A stretch of DNA of 13,433 nt from Hyphomicrobiales bacterium (GCA_023266715.1 JAHFPK010000049.1:1-13433), one strand, 5' to 3'; positions 1 to 6,990 are shown, numbered from the stretch's first letter. The notes: generated by a model not told the origin, from the sequence alone. Translations and numbers: made by a program.

Positions 1-46
1 TCAATGCTTGCGCAGTTCTCTAGAAATTTAGGCAAAAGCTGGGTGG

Positions 47-1696
47 TCAAGCTGCGTTCTTGCGGCAGAAGCAGGATGAATTCACCGGCACATCGGCACG
101 CGCCGTTGCCACATCCAGCCGCTGCTTGATGATGATGGCTTCGTTGTGTTTGCCCAGACGCGCCAGGCATTCATGGAAGCCATGGAGGCTCCAGACATTG
201 TCGGGATGCTGGCAGGCGCGGGCCAGCGTGTGATCGAGGCCGAGGTCGGCGCGGTAGACGGCTTCGGCTTCTTCGACCTGGTTCTGTTCGAGCAACAGGG
301 CGCCGAGCGCGTGGCGGGTGGGCTGCATCCAGCCCCAAGGCTCGTCGTAGGGCAGATTGTCATCAAGCTCCACGGATTTGCGGAGATGGGCGAAGGCCGC
401 GGCGAAGTTCATTTTCCGGTATTCGATTTCGCCTCGCATCATTTCAGCCGCAATCGAAAGTATGTCGAGGCAGGTATTGTTGAAGAGATAGCGCGAGGCC
501 GGCACACGGGCGCGGGCTTCTTCGAAAAGGCGCTGCTCTTTTTCAGCGGCGGGGACATTGAAGCTCGCCGCGTGGGCTACGGCCTTGGCATAGTGCAGCA
601 TTGCCGTGGTGACACAGAACAGCTCCCGGTCGGCGGGAAGCGGGGCCGCAATAATCTCCGGCCATTTGCCAAAGCGGATGAGGACATGCAGTTTCATCGG
701 CACGAAACCTTCGAGCCAGTCGGCCATGGGCGGCGATTCAATCCGCAACAATTCCTCGGGGAGGGTTGCCACCATTTCCTCGGCAGCTTCTATTGCCGGT
801 GCGTATTGGCCGAGGAACATGGCGCCATAAATCTTGAAATGATAGTTGTGGCAGCGATAGAGGGAATAGAAATTTTTGGCGCCGGCGCGCGCAAAGAATT
901 TGCGGTCGGCAACGGTGGCATGACTGTTGCCATCGACCACTTCTTTGTAATGGCCGCAGAGAACATCGATGTGGGTCGGCATGTGGATGAGATGGCCTGC
1001 ATCGGGGACAAGTGCGCGAAGTGCATCCCCGGCGCGCAAGGCCCGCTCCGGGTGGGGCGACATTTCCATGAGATGGATATACATGTGGAGGAGGCCCGGA
1101 TGCTGCATGCCATTGTTCGCGGCCAGGGCGCGCTCCAGGACTGAGATTGCTTCCGCCGTGTCAGCGCCTTTGGCGGGCTTTCCAGTTTTTATGTTCCATA
1201 ACTTCCATGGGGTGCGATTCATGATCGCTTCGGCAAAGAGTGCGGTCACATCGAGATCGTCCTTGTGGGCTTCATACACCTCGCGCATGGCGGCGGCGTA
1301 GTCATCATTCCAGATTGGCGTGACCTTGTCAGGCTTATCCAATTGATAGCGTTTGACCAGCGGCCCGATAAGGGCCTTCTCAACGGGGCTTGCCTGATTG
1401 ACGAGATCGAGGGCCTGCATGGTGGCGGTGCAGGCAAGTTTGAGGGACTTTTTCAGATCAACTGGATCGAAGGCCGCCCATTGCTTGTTGTAATTTGGCC
1501 CCGCCGCATAGGCGATGCCCCATTGGGCCATGGCGCAGGAAGGATCAGATTTTGCGGCTTTCTGGAAGCAGCGCACGGCTTCATCATGGTTGTAGCCGTA
1601 ACACCAAAGCAGGCCATGATCGAACCAGAGCTGGGCTTCTTTTGAGGAGGTGGTGACGGGCCGAGTGTAGGGGCCGAGATCATAATAGTCCGACAT
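47..1696 (-). CDS. Tetratricopeptide-repeat protein, 549 aa
   Basis: Large soluble protein with no signal peptide or membrane segment seen. A TPR-like helix pair lies near residues 35-64 (DEAVRCFQKAAKSDPSCAMA). More TPR-like helices lie at about 420-500, ending in the stretch EEAEAVYRADL. The centre (about 199-242) is rich in histidines: HMYIHLMEMSPHPERAL, then AGHLIHMPTHI. This arrangement recurs in a family of bacterial TPR proteins of unknown function. The ATG at 1694-1696 is preceded by a good ribosome binding site, GGAGGA (1702-1707 on the complement), five bases upstream. It lies downstream of purQ on the same strand, but the inserted hydrolase gene separates them, so an operon link is doubtful. 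No enzymatic role can be assigned. The TPR assignment is fairly sure; the function is unknown. Confidence 0.85.
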   Translation of the reverse strand: MSDYYDLGPYTRPVTTSSKEAQLWFDHGLLWCYGYNHDEAVRCFQKAAKSDPSCAMAQWGIAYAAGPNYNKQWAAFDPVDLKKSLKLACTATMQALDLVNQASPVEKALIGPLVKRYQLDKPDKVTPIWNDDYAAAMREVYEAHKDDLDVTALFAEAIMNRTPWKLWNIKTGKPAKGADTAEAISVLERALAANNGMQHPGLLHMYIHLMEMSPHPERALRAGDALRALVPDAGHLIHMPTHIDVLCGHYKEVVDGNSHATVADRKFFARAGAKNFYSLYRCHNYHFKIYGAMFLGQYAPAIEAAEEMVATLPEELLRIESPPMADWLEGFVPMKLHVLIRFGKWPEIIAAPLPADRELFCVTTAMLHYAKAVAHAASFNVPAAEKEQRLFEEARARVPASRYLFNNTCLDILSIAAEMMRGEIEYRKMNFAAAFAHLRKSVELDDNLPYDEPWGWMQPTRHALGALLLEQNQVEEAEAVYRADLGLDHTLARACQHPDNVWSLHGFHECLARLGKHNEAIIIKQRLDVATARADVPVNSSCFCRKNAA

Positions 1697-1735
1697 GATG
1701 TTCCTCCGCGCGGGGGAAACCTAACACGGCGGATT

Positions 1736-1787
1736 TCAGGCGGCTAGAAGGCTTTCAAACAGCGAGCGGCAATCGGTCTTGCCGTGG
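1736..1787 (-). repeat. Orphan copy of the purQ 3' end (direct repeat, left copy)
   Basis: These 52 bases match 2582-2633, the real purQ tail, at 46 of 52 positions in the same orientation, 846 bp apart. Read on the minus strand it encodes HGKTDCRSLFESLLAA plus stop, against HGKSDCRPLFESLLAA in purQ. Four of the six differences are synonymous (CGC/CGA, TTT/TTC, GAA/GAG, CTT/CTC). That pattern suggests the copy came from a diverged functional purQ rather than drifting freely after duplication. Similarity stops abruptly at 1788. No other part of purQ is present here, so it is a relic and not a gene. Confidence 0.85.
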
Positions 1788-1795
1788 CGCGCGCC

Positions 1796-1824
1796 TTGAC
1801 AGGGCACGGACGCTCGACTCAAGT
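1796..1824 (+). promoter_or_regulatory. Candidate sigma70-like promoter for the RutB-like hydrolase gene
   Basis: A perfect -35 hexamer TTGACA (1796-1801) is followed after 17 bases by a weak -10, TCAAGT (1819-1824, 3 of 6 matches). It starts eight bases beyond the purQ relic and would give a leader of about 30 nt. Just downstream, GACC (1832-1835) and GGTC (1841-1844) form a short inverted repeat. TTGAC (1830-1834) and GTCAA (1845-1849) form another. Either could be an operator over the start of transcription. All of this is pattern-based inference. Confidence 0.4.
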
Positions 1825-1861
1825 GGACGTTGACCGCTTGGGTCGTCAAGGAGAAAAATTC

Positions 1862-2572
1862 ATGCGAGATGATCCTGCCGCCGTTTCCGTATCCGCAAGG
1901 CCAGCTCCCATCACAATTGACCGCAACAGAAGTGCTGTGATTGTGGTGGACATGCAAAATGATTTTGGCTCCAAAGGAGGCATGTTTGAGCGAGCAGGAA
2001 TTGACATCGCGCCCATTATCAGGGCGGTCGGGCCGACAGCCAAAGTGCTGGCCGCAGCGCGCGAAGCGGGGATGCCGGTAGTTTATCTTCAAATGCAGCA
2101 CCGGGCTGATCTTGCGGATATGGGGGCTGCCGATTCTCCCCACCGCCAGCGGCATGCGCGTCTTTCCGTGGGCGAGAAGATGATTGCACCGGATGGCAGG
2201 GAAAGCCGCATTCTGATCGCTGGCGAATGGGGCACGCAGATCGTTGATGCCTTGGCCCCGCAGCCCAAGGATATTGTCGTTCCAAAACACCGGTTCAGCG
2301 GATTCTTTGAAACGGAACTCAACACAATCCTTCAGGGGCTTGACGCAAAATTCTTGATTTTCACGGGATGCACCACAAGCATCTGCGTGGAGTCAACAAT
2401 CCGCGATGCGATGTTCCGCGACTATCATTGCGTGCTGTTGGAAGACTGCACCGCCGAACCGATTGGCAACGGCAATTCACGCAGCAACCACGATGCCTCG
2501 CTGCTCACCATCGAGGTTTTGCTGGGCTGGGTTTCAGATTCGAAAACATTTGTGGATGCAGTGGCCGGATAG
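1862..2572 (+). CDS. Isochorismatase-family cysteine hydrolase, RutB-like (236 aa)
   Basis: Cysteine hydrolase of the isochorismatase superfamily. The expected triad is present: Asp30 in VIVVDMQNDF, Lys142 in VPKHRFSGFF, and Cys175 in TGCTTSICVES. The flanking blocks (ARPAPITID near the N-terminus, PKHRFSGFF, CVESTIRDAMF, GWVSDSKTF near the C-terminus) resemble RutB. RutB is the amidohydrolase that cleaves (peroxy)ureidoacrylate in the Rut pyrimidine-degradation pathway. The start is the ATG at 1862, with AAGGAG at 1848-1853; the frame is open 26 codons further upstream but without such a site. No rutA, rutC, rutD or rutF lies next to it, so the substrate may be another carbamoyl or amide compound. 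The gene converges on purQ with nine bases between stop codons and is flanked by a duplicated purQ tail, which suggests acquisition. The family is sure; the RutB role is only likely. Confidence 0.88.
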   Translation: MRDDPAAVSVSARPAPITIDRNRSAVIVVDMQNDFGSKGGMFERAGIDIAPIIRAVGPTAKVLAAAREAGMPVVYLQMQHRADLADMGAADSPHRQRHARLSVGEKMIAPDGRESRILIAGEWGTQIVDALAPQPKDIVVPKHRFSGFFETELNTILQGLDAKFLIFTGCTTSICVESTIRDAMFRDYHCVLLEDCTAEPIGNGNSRSNHDASLLTIEVLLGWVSDSKTFVDAVAG

Positions 2573-2581
2573 GCTTTCGTG

Positions 2582-2633
2582 TCAGGCGGCTAGGAGGCTC
2601 TCGAACAGCGGTCGGCAATCGGACTTGCCGTGG
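2582..2633 (-). repeat. purQ 3' end, right copy of the 52-bp direct repeat
   Basis: This is the genuine C-terminal coding end of purQ (the last 16 codons and stop plus one base), matched at 1736-1787 with six differences. The two copies bracket the RutB-like gene as direct repeats, with 794 bp between them. Confidence 0.85.
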
Positions 2634-3244
2634 AGGGGCTCGATCATGTTTTCGGGGTGGGGCATCATGCCGATGACATTGCCTGCCTCGTTGACGATGC
2701 CAGCAATGTTGTTCATGGCGCCGTTGGGATTGGTGCCTTGCGTGTAACGGAAGACGACACGGCCTTCGCCTTCGAGTGCGTTCAGGGTTTCCTCATCGCA
2801 GATGTAATTGCCTTCGCCGTGAGCCACGGGGCAGGAGACGACTGCGCCTTTTTTCATGCGATTGGTGAAGAAGGTAGAATTGTTTTCGATTTCCAGTTTC
2901 ACTTCGCGGCAGACGAAGTGGAGGTGGGCATTGCGCACGAGTGCTCCGGGCAGGAGGCCCGCTTCCGTAATGATCTGGAAGCCATTGCAGACGCCCAGAA
3001 CCTTGAGTCCTTTCAAGGATTTGGCCTGAATGTCTTTCATGATGGGCGAACGGGCGGCAATGGCTCCGCAGCGGAGGTAATCGCCGTAGGAAAAACCGCC
3101 AGGAACGACGATGAGATCGACTTTTGGAAGTTCTGTATCAGTGTGCCAGACGGCAACCGGCTTTTGTCCGGTGACGGCCTCAAGGGCCAGCATCATGTCG
3201 CGTTCGCGATTGATACCGGGGAATACGACGACGGCTGATTTCAT
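2582..3244 (-). CDS. purQ: Phosphoribosylformylglycinamidine synthase, glutaminase subunit PurQ
   Basis: Glutamine amidotransferase subunit of FGAM synthase, step four of purine synthesis. It supplies ammonia to PurL in a complex that also needs PurS. The protein is 220 aa, the usual length. The class I amidotransferase triad is visible: Cys86 in LGVCNGFQI, and His196 and Glu198 in MMPHPEN. The N-terminal FPGINRERD and the PGGFSYGDYLR block are typical of PurQ. The ATG (3242-3244) overlaps the purS stop by four bases (ATGA), so the two are translationally coupled. The tail is duplicated at 1736-1787. No purL is found downstream in the window, although it follows purQ in many alphaproteobacteria. 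Confidence 0.97.
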   Translation of the reverse strand: MKSAVVVFPGINRERDMMLALEAVTGQKPVAVWHTDTELPKVDLIVVPGGFSYGDYLRCGAIAARSPIMKDIQAKSLKGLKVLGVCNGFQIITEAGLLPGALVRNAHLHFVCREVKLEIENNSTFFTNRMKKGAVVSCPVAHGEGNYICDEETLNALEGEGRVVFRYTQGTNPNGAMNNIAGIVNEAGNVIGMMPHPENMIEPLHGKSDCRPLFESLLAA

Positions 3245-3480
3245 GCGAGCTCTATATCATAATTCTCAATCACCGTATTGGCGATGAGTTTTTCGCACAT
3301 AGCTTTGACCTCCGACAGGGCCTTGGCCTTGTCGGTTTCAGCGACATCGATTTCGAAGTATTTACCCTGGCGCACATGTTCGACGCCACCGAAGCCGAGA
3401 TGGGTGAGGGCCCCTTCGATGGCCTTTCCCTGTGGGTCCAGGACGCCTTTTTTCAAGGTTACCTTTACTTTTGCCTTCAT
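3241..3480 (-). CDS. purS: Phosphoribosylformylglycinamidine synthase subunit PurS
   Basis: Small (79 aa) structural subunit that bridges PurQ and the small-type PurL in FGAM synthase. It begins MKAKVKVTLKKGVLDPQG and continues with GFGGVEHVRQGKYFEID, both characteristic of PurS. The ATG at 3478-3480 is chosen because PurS proteins start at this point; an upstream extension to 3528 would run into the intergenic palindrome. The ribosome binding site is weak. The stop overlaps the purQ start. Its presence means the genome should use the three-part PurS/PurQ/PurL enzyme and not the long fused PurL. Confidence 0.95.
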   Translation of the reverse strand: MKAKVKVTLKKGVLDPQGKAIEGALTHLGFGGVEHVRQGKYFEIDVAETDKAKALSEVKAMCEKLIANTVIENYDIELA

Positions 3481-3497
3481 GACCAATCCACTCAATC

Positions 3498-3593
3498 TGT
3501 CATCGCCGGATTTATTCCGGCGACCCATCTATCAACGCGTTCAACCATCGAAATACTGCGCGATGGGTTGCCGGGACAAGCACGGCAACGACA
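3498..3593. repeat. REP-like paired palindrome between purC and purS
   Basis: Two 32-base arms, 3498-3529 and 3562-3593, are inverted copies of each other (24 of 32 positions pair). Each arm is itself a palindrome: CGCCGGA/TCCGGCG around TTTAT on the left, and TTGCCG/CGGCAA on the right. The centre (3530-3561) is unique. Elements of this form, with a GTCATCGCCGG-like core, are scattered between genes in many Alphaproteobacteria. Here it sits inside the pur operon, where the RNA could fold into a long stem. It might lower readthrough or protect a transcript end. No second copy was noticed in the window. Confidence 0.75.
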
Positions 3594-3599
3594 AAAGAA

Positions 3600-4373
3600 T
3601 TAGTCACTCTTCACAAGTTTTGGCTTGGCGCGTTCCGGCTTTTCATTCTCGCTGATTATCCCTAAACGCTTGGCTACTTCCTGATAGGCCTCGACCAGGC
3701 CGCCCATGTCTCTCCGGAATCTGTCCTTGTCCATTTTGTCGTTGGTCTTGGTATCCCAGAGCCTGCATGAGTCGGGACTGATTTCATCGGCGAGCACAAT
3801 GCGCATCATGTCGTTCTCATAGAGCCTGCCGAATTCGATTTTGAAATCGATCAGCCTGATGCCGATGCCAAGGAAAAGCCCGGTGAGGAAATCATTGATG
3901 CGAATCGACATGTGCATGATGTCGTCAATTTCCTGGGGGGCCGCCCAACCAAAGGCAGTGATATGCTCTTCCGACACCATGGGATCGCCCAGGGCATCGT
4001 TCTTGTAGCAAAACTCGATGATGGAGCGGGGAAGAGCGGTGCCTTCCTCCAAGCCAAGGCGGGTTGCCAGTGAGCCTGCGGCGACATTACGCACGACGAC
4101 TTCGAGGGGAATGATTTCCACTTCGCGCACGAGCTGCTCGCGCACATTGAGCGAGCGGATGAAATGGGTCGGGATGCCAAGATCGTTAAGCCTGGTGAAT
4201 ATGAACTCGGAAATGCGCTGGTTGAGCACGCCCTTGCCTTCAATTACAGCCTTCTTCTGGGCGTTAAAGGCAGTGGCGTCATCCTTGAAATGCACTATGA
4301 CCGTGCCGGGCTCAGGGCCCTCATAGAGAATCTTGGCCTTGCCTTCATAAATACGGGTTCTTCTGCTGGTCAT
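3600..4373 (-). CDS. purC: SAICAR synthetase PurC
   Basis: Phosphoribosylaminoimidazole-succinocarboxamide synthase. It joins CAIR and aspartate using ATP in purine synthesis in the cytosol. The protein is 257 aa. It opens with RRTRIYEGKAKILYEG and carries both family signatures: PLEVVVRNVAAGS and LIDFKIEFG. The start at 4371-4373 fits the family N-terminus and has GAGGA at 4382-4386 on the complement, eight bases upstream. An in-frame ATG five codons earlier (4386-4388) overlaps that site and is less likely. It is the first gene of the purC-purS-purQ operon; a 126-base gap with the REP-like element separates it from purS. It is divergent from the zeta-inhibitor gene. Confidence 0.97.
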   Translation of the reverse strand: MTSRRTRIYEGKAKILYEGPEPGTVIVHFKDDATAFNAQKKAVIEGKGVLNQRISEFIFTRLNDLGIPTHFIRSLNVREQLVREVEIIPLEVVVRNVAAGSLATRLGLEEGTALPRSIIEFCYKNDALGDPMVSEEHITAFGWAAPQEIDDIMHMSIRINDFLTGLFLGIGIRLIDFKIEFGRLYENDMMRIVLADEISPDSCRLWDTKTNDKMDKDRFRRDMGGLVEAYQEVAKRLGIISENEKPERAKPKLVKSD

Positions 4374-4584
4374 GTGTAATATCCTCATCAAAACCCTTAT
4401 TCACCCTTTTAGCACAAAACCAGCAGGCGGTACGCATTGTTCACATGTTTCGACAACAAGGCGACTTCCGGCGCCAATTGCAGGGCTTCTACTTCAACTT
4501 ATTGCGGCGCACAATGGCTTTGAATGGTTGATTTGGGCCATGCGACTGGCTATCTCACTGGGTAATGAGCAAATGGAGGCCGTC
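4374..4584. promoter_or_regulatory. Divergent intergenic region between purC and the zeta-inhibitor gene
   Basis: This 211-base stretch must hold the promoters of the leftward pur operon and of the rightward gene. It is open in the frame of the rightward gene, but the deduced residues resemble no known N-terminus. I see no convincing -35/-10 pair on either strand, and no purine riboswitch or clear operator. Confidence 0.5.
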
Positions 4585-4902
4585 ATGAACCTGGATAAGC
4601 GTGAAAAAGGATTTGAATCGAAATTTGCTCATGATGAGGAAGTGCAGTTCAAGGCGCATGCCCGGCGTAACAAGCTTTTGGGCCTATGGGCGGCGGAAAA
4701 GCTGGGGTTGAAAGGGGCAGAGGCTGAGGCCTATGCCAAATCGGTCATCAAGGCTGATGTTGAAGAAGCCGGTGATCTTGACGTATTCCGGAAAATCAGA
4801 GCCGACTTTGATGCCAAAAAAGTTGAACAGTCGGATCACCAGATTCGCCGCCATATGGATGAACTGTTGGCAGTTGCCATCGAACAGATAAAGGCGGGAT
4901 AA
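4585..4902 (+). CDS. DUF1476 protein, F1-ATPase zeta-type inhibitor (105 aa)
   Basis: Matches the DUF1476 family, whose Paracoccus denitrificans member is the zeta subunit that blocks ATP hydrolysis by F1-ATPase in Alphaproteobacteria. Visible family blocks are DKREKGFESKFAHDEE at the N-terminus, QFKAHARRNKLLGLWAAEKL (about 23-42), EAEAYAKSVIKAD, and EEAGDLDVFRKIRADF. The protein is helical and charged with no export signal. The start ATG at 4585 has GGAGG (4575-4579) five bases upstream. Its place beside purC is common in Rhizobiales and supports the taxonomic reading. Whether this copy inhibits or only binds F1 cannot be seen; inhibitory strength varies within the class. Confidence 0.9.
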   Translation: MNLDKREKGFESKFAHDEEVQFKAHARRNKLLGLWAAEKLGLKGAEAEAYAKSVIKADVEEAGDLDVFRKIRADFDAKKVEQSDHQIRRHMDELLAVAIEQIKAG

Positions 4903-5682
4903 TTGGCTTCGCAAAATTTTGACCTGAAAACACGGCTCGCCAACAGGAGTGAGCCGTTCTTGTTTTCGTGGATGACGATGCCGAGTGCCCAACTAGCGGG
5001 GCAATTGGCAAGGTTGCCAATTGAAGGTGTTTGCCTTGACATGCAGCATGGCATGATTGGCTTCTCTGATGCGGCTCCCATGATCGCTGCCATCAGCAAT
5101 GCGGGCAGGCCCGCCATCGCGCGGGTGCTGTGGAATGAACCGGGCCTTATTGGCCAAGTGCTTGATGCGGGTGCCGCCGCAGTAATCGTTCCCATGGTCA
5201 ACAGCAAGGCCGAGACCGAAGCCATGGTCAGGTCGGCAAAATATCCGCCGCGGGGCGGACGGAGTTGGGGCGGTTATACGGCCCTTCAAACCTATGGCAT
5301 GTCTCCTGCCGACTATCTCAAACAGGCCAACTCCATGACACTAGTGTTTGCCATGATCGAAACGCAGGCTGCCCTTGACGCGGTAGAAGAGATTGCCGCG
5401 GTGCCGGGTCTCGACGGACTTTTTGTGGGCCCCAGCGACTTGTCCATTGCCCTTTCCAAGGGGGTTGGGATCGACAAGACCGCCAAGTACACACTTGAAG
5501 CCATGAAGCGCGTTGCTGCGGCGGCCCGGAAAAACAATCTGGTTGCGGGAGCCTTTGCGGGCACTGCCGAGATTATCAAAACCTATGCGGCCATGGGTTA
5601 TTCCTTCATGGCAGGTGCTGTGGATGTGGACCTGTTGCAGGCGGGAGCTTCCAGTCTCATGAAGGCCGTAAAGGGCGTTTGA
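4903..5682 (+). CDS. HpcH/HpaI-family class II aldolase (259 aa)
   Basis: TIM-barrel metal-dependent aldolase of the 2,4-dihydroxyhept-2-ene-1,7-dioate aldolase family, which cleaves or forms 4-hydroxy-2-oxo acids giving pyruvate or a similar enolate. Expected residues are His49 in LDMQHG, Arg74 in IARVLWNEPG, metal ligands Glu153 in AMIETQ and Asp179 in FVGPSDLS. Full family length is reached only with the TTG start at 4903, which touches the TAA of the previous gene. A GGCGGG stretch just before it could serve as ribosome binding site. The later ATGs (residues 24 and 26) would remove the first barrel strand. The substrate cannot be read from the sequence. Probably co-transcribed with the upstream gene. 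Confidence 0.9.
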   Translation: MASQNFDLKTRLANRSEPFLFSWMTMPSAQLAGQLARLPIEGVCLDMQHGMIGFSDAAPMIAAISNAGRPAIARVLWNEPGLIGQVLDAGAAAVIVPMVNSKAETEAMVRSAKYPPRGGRSWGGYTALQTYGMSPADYLKQANSMTLVFAMIETQAALDAVEEIAAVPGLDGLFVGPSDLSIALSKGVGIDKTAKYTLEAMKRVAAAARKNNLVAGAFAGTAEIIKTYAAMGYSFMAGAVDVDLLQAGASSLMKAVKGV

Positions 5683-5713
5683 CGACTGCCGCCTTTCTTG
5701 TGACAATGATGAG

Positions 5714-6955
5714 ATGATGGACAAACGCACCTCGCTAATTCCTGGCTTTGAAAAGATCCTCGACAAGCTCGTGGATATTGCGCTTGCCGCCGGGCCCATA
5801 GGCAGCCAGACCGACAAATATTTCACCAATACGTCCCGCATCGTTGCAGCCCACGGCGATTCGGTTGTCACTTTTGCGGTGTTCATGCGGCGGCGCGTGG
5901 TGGCGGCCTTGGAGCCCACCATCCGCATGGTGCAGCGGCTTGTTCCTTCGGCGCAAGTGAAACGTTTTTACGAGGAGGGCGATATTGTTCCCTCCGAAAG
6001 CAAGATGCTTGAGATCACGGGCTCCATGGCCAGGCTTTCGGAAGTTGAAACGCTGTTGTTGCAGAAGATTGGATTTCCCTGCGTAGCGGCCAACAATGCC
6101 TATGAAATGTGCCGCGCCATTCCCTATGCCGCATTCATTGACATGCATGCGCGCCACGGCAGCGGAGCTGAAATGAATATTCTGGCGTCCTATGGTGCTG
6201 CAGTTGGCAGCGCGGCGGCAAAACATGCCGACAGCAATGTGCAAGGATTTGTTGGATCGTCACAGGACTTGACCGCGCCGTTGTTTGGTGCTGCGGCGGG
6301 CATGGGCACTATGCCCCACGCGCTGGTGGGATATACGCGCGCGGATGTGCTTGCGGCCATGAAGCAATTTGCCGAGACGATTCCCGAGGCAAGGACGCTG
6401 ATTGCGCTGGTGGATTACACCGGCGAAGAAGTTACCGATTCACTGCGCTGCGCGTGGTGGTTTTATGAAGAGGCCAAACTGCAAAATAAGGAAAAGGCTT
6501 TTGGCGTGCGGCTTGACACCCATGGCGGCCGTTTTGCCGAAGGACTGGATTATGAAAAGTCGGTGGACATCGTGGGCCACTGGCTGGGTGTTGCGGGTGA
6601 ATACAACATAGTTGAGCAAGTCCTGGGCGGCAGGGCGTTTCAACTCGATCCCAATAATATACTGGTGGACAAGGTGCGGCGTATCCTGTTCGGCAAGGGC
6701 GTTTCAGTTGCTTCCATCATCCATGTGCGCAGGGCTTTGGATAATGCCGGGTATAAGCAGGCGCAGATTGTTGCCTCGTCCGGATTTGATCCGCAGAAAT
6801 GCCAGGTCATGGGGGCAGCGAAGGCTCCGCTCAGTCTGGTCGGTACCGGCAGCTTCCTGCCTGCCACGCTCGCGGAGACCTACGCCACTGCCGATATCAT
6901 TGCCTATGATGGCGTGCGGCGGGTGAAGGTGGGCCGCGAGTTCCTTTTCGACTGA
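5714..6955 (+). CDS. Nicotinate phosphoribosyltransferase-like protein (413 aa)
   Basis: Resembles the nicotinate phosphoribosyltransferase family, which makes nicotinate mononucleotide from nicotinate and PRPP in NAD salvage. Family-like blocks in order are SQTDKYFTNTSRIV (31-44), GFVGSSQDL (178-186), GTMPHALVGYT (198-208), VDYTGEE (233-239), VRLDTHGGR (265-273), SSGFDPQK (355-362) and VGTGSFL (376-382). The length suits the shorter archaeal-type enzymes. Some blocks differ from the usual wording (VDYTGEE where VDTY-like is common, SSGFD where SGGLD is common), so a related base or a changed substrate is possible. ATGs at 5714 and 5717 are both usable; the ribosome binding site (GATGAG) is weak. 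It follows the aldolase gene by 31 bases. No signal peptide. Confidence 0.75.
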   Translation: MMDKRTSLIPGFEKILDKLVDIALAAGPIGSQTDKYFTNTSRIVAAHGDSVVTFAVFMRRRVVAALEPTIRMVQRLVPSAQVKRFYEEGDIVPSESKMLEITGSMARLSEVETLLLQKIGFPCVAANNAYEMCRAIPYAAFIDMHARHGSGAEMNILASYGAAVGSAAAKHADSNVQGFVGSSQDLTAPLFGAAAGMGTMPHALVGYTRADVLAAMKQFAETIPEARTLIALVDYTGEEVTDSLRCAWWFYEEAKLQNKEKAFGVRLDTHGGRFAEGLDYEKSVDIVGHWLGVAGEYNIVEQVLGGRAFQLDPNNILVDKVRRILFGKGVSVASIIHVRRALDNAGYKQAQIVASSGFDPQKCQVMGAAKAPLSLVGTGSFLPATLAETYATADIIAYDGVRRVKVGREFLFD

Positions 6956-6990
6956 TTCACTTGCAGGTGAACGCGCTGACTTGTGCGCAA

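Noticed and set aside
146..1144. 332-codon open frame on the plus strand
   Set aside because: It lies wholly antisense to the TPR gene, has no ribosome binding site, and its sequence shows no domain; the minus-strand protein has clear repeats.
1736..2290. 184-codon open frame on the minus strand ending in a PurQ-like tail
   Set aside because: Only its last 17 codons resemble PurQ; the rest is antisense to the hydrolase gene. The tail is a relic, not part of a working gene.
1736..2633. Composite transposon or insertion sequence around the hydrolase gene
   Set aside because: The repeats are direct, not inverted, are coding remnants of purQ, and no transposase is present.
2630..3238. 202-codon plus-strand frame
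   Set aside because: Antisense to purQ, which is fully supported by catalytic motifs.
4372..4584. N-terminal extension of the zeta-inhibitor gene
   Set aside because: The 71 extra codons do not resemble the family, and GGAGG stands just before the internal ATG at 4585.
6956..6971. Short inverted repeat TTCAC/GTGAA after the NAPRT-like gene
   Set aside because: Only 5 bp of stem with a 6-base loop and no T run; too weak to call a terminator.
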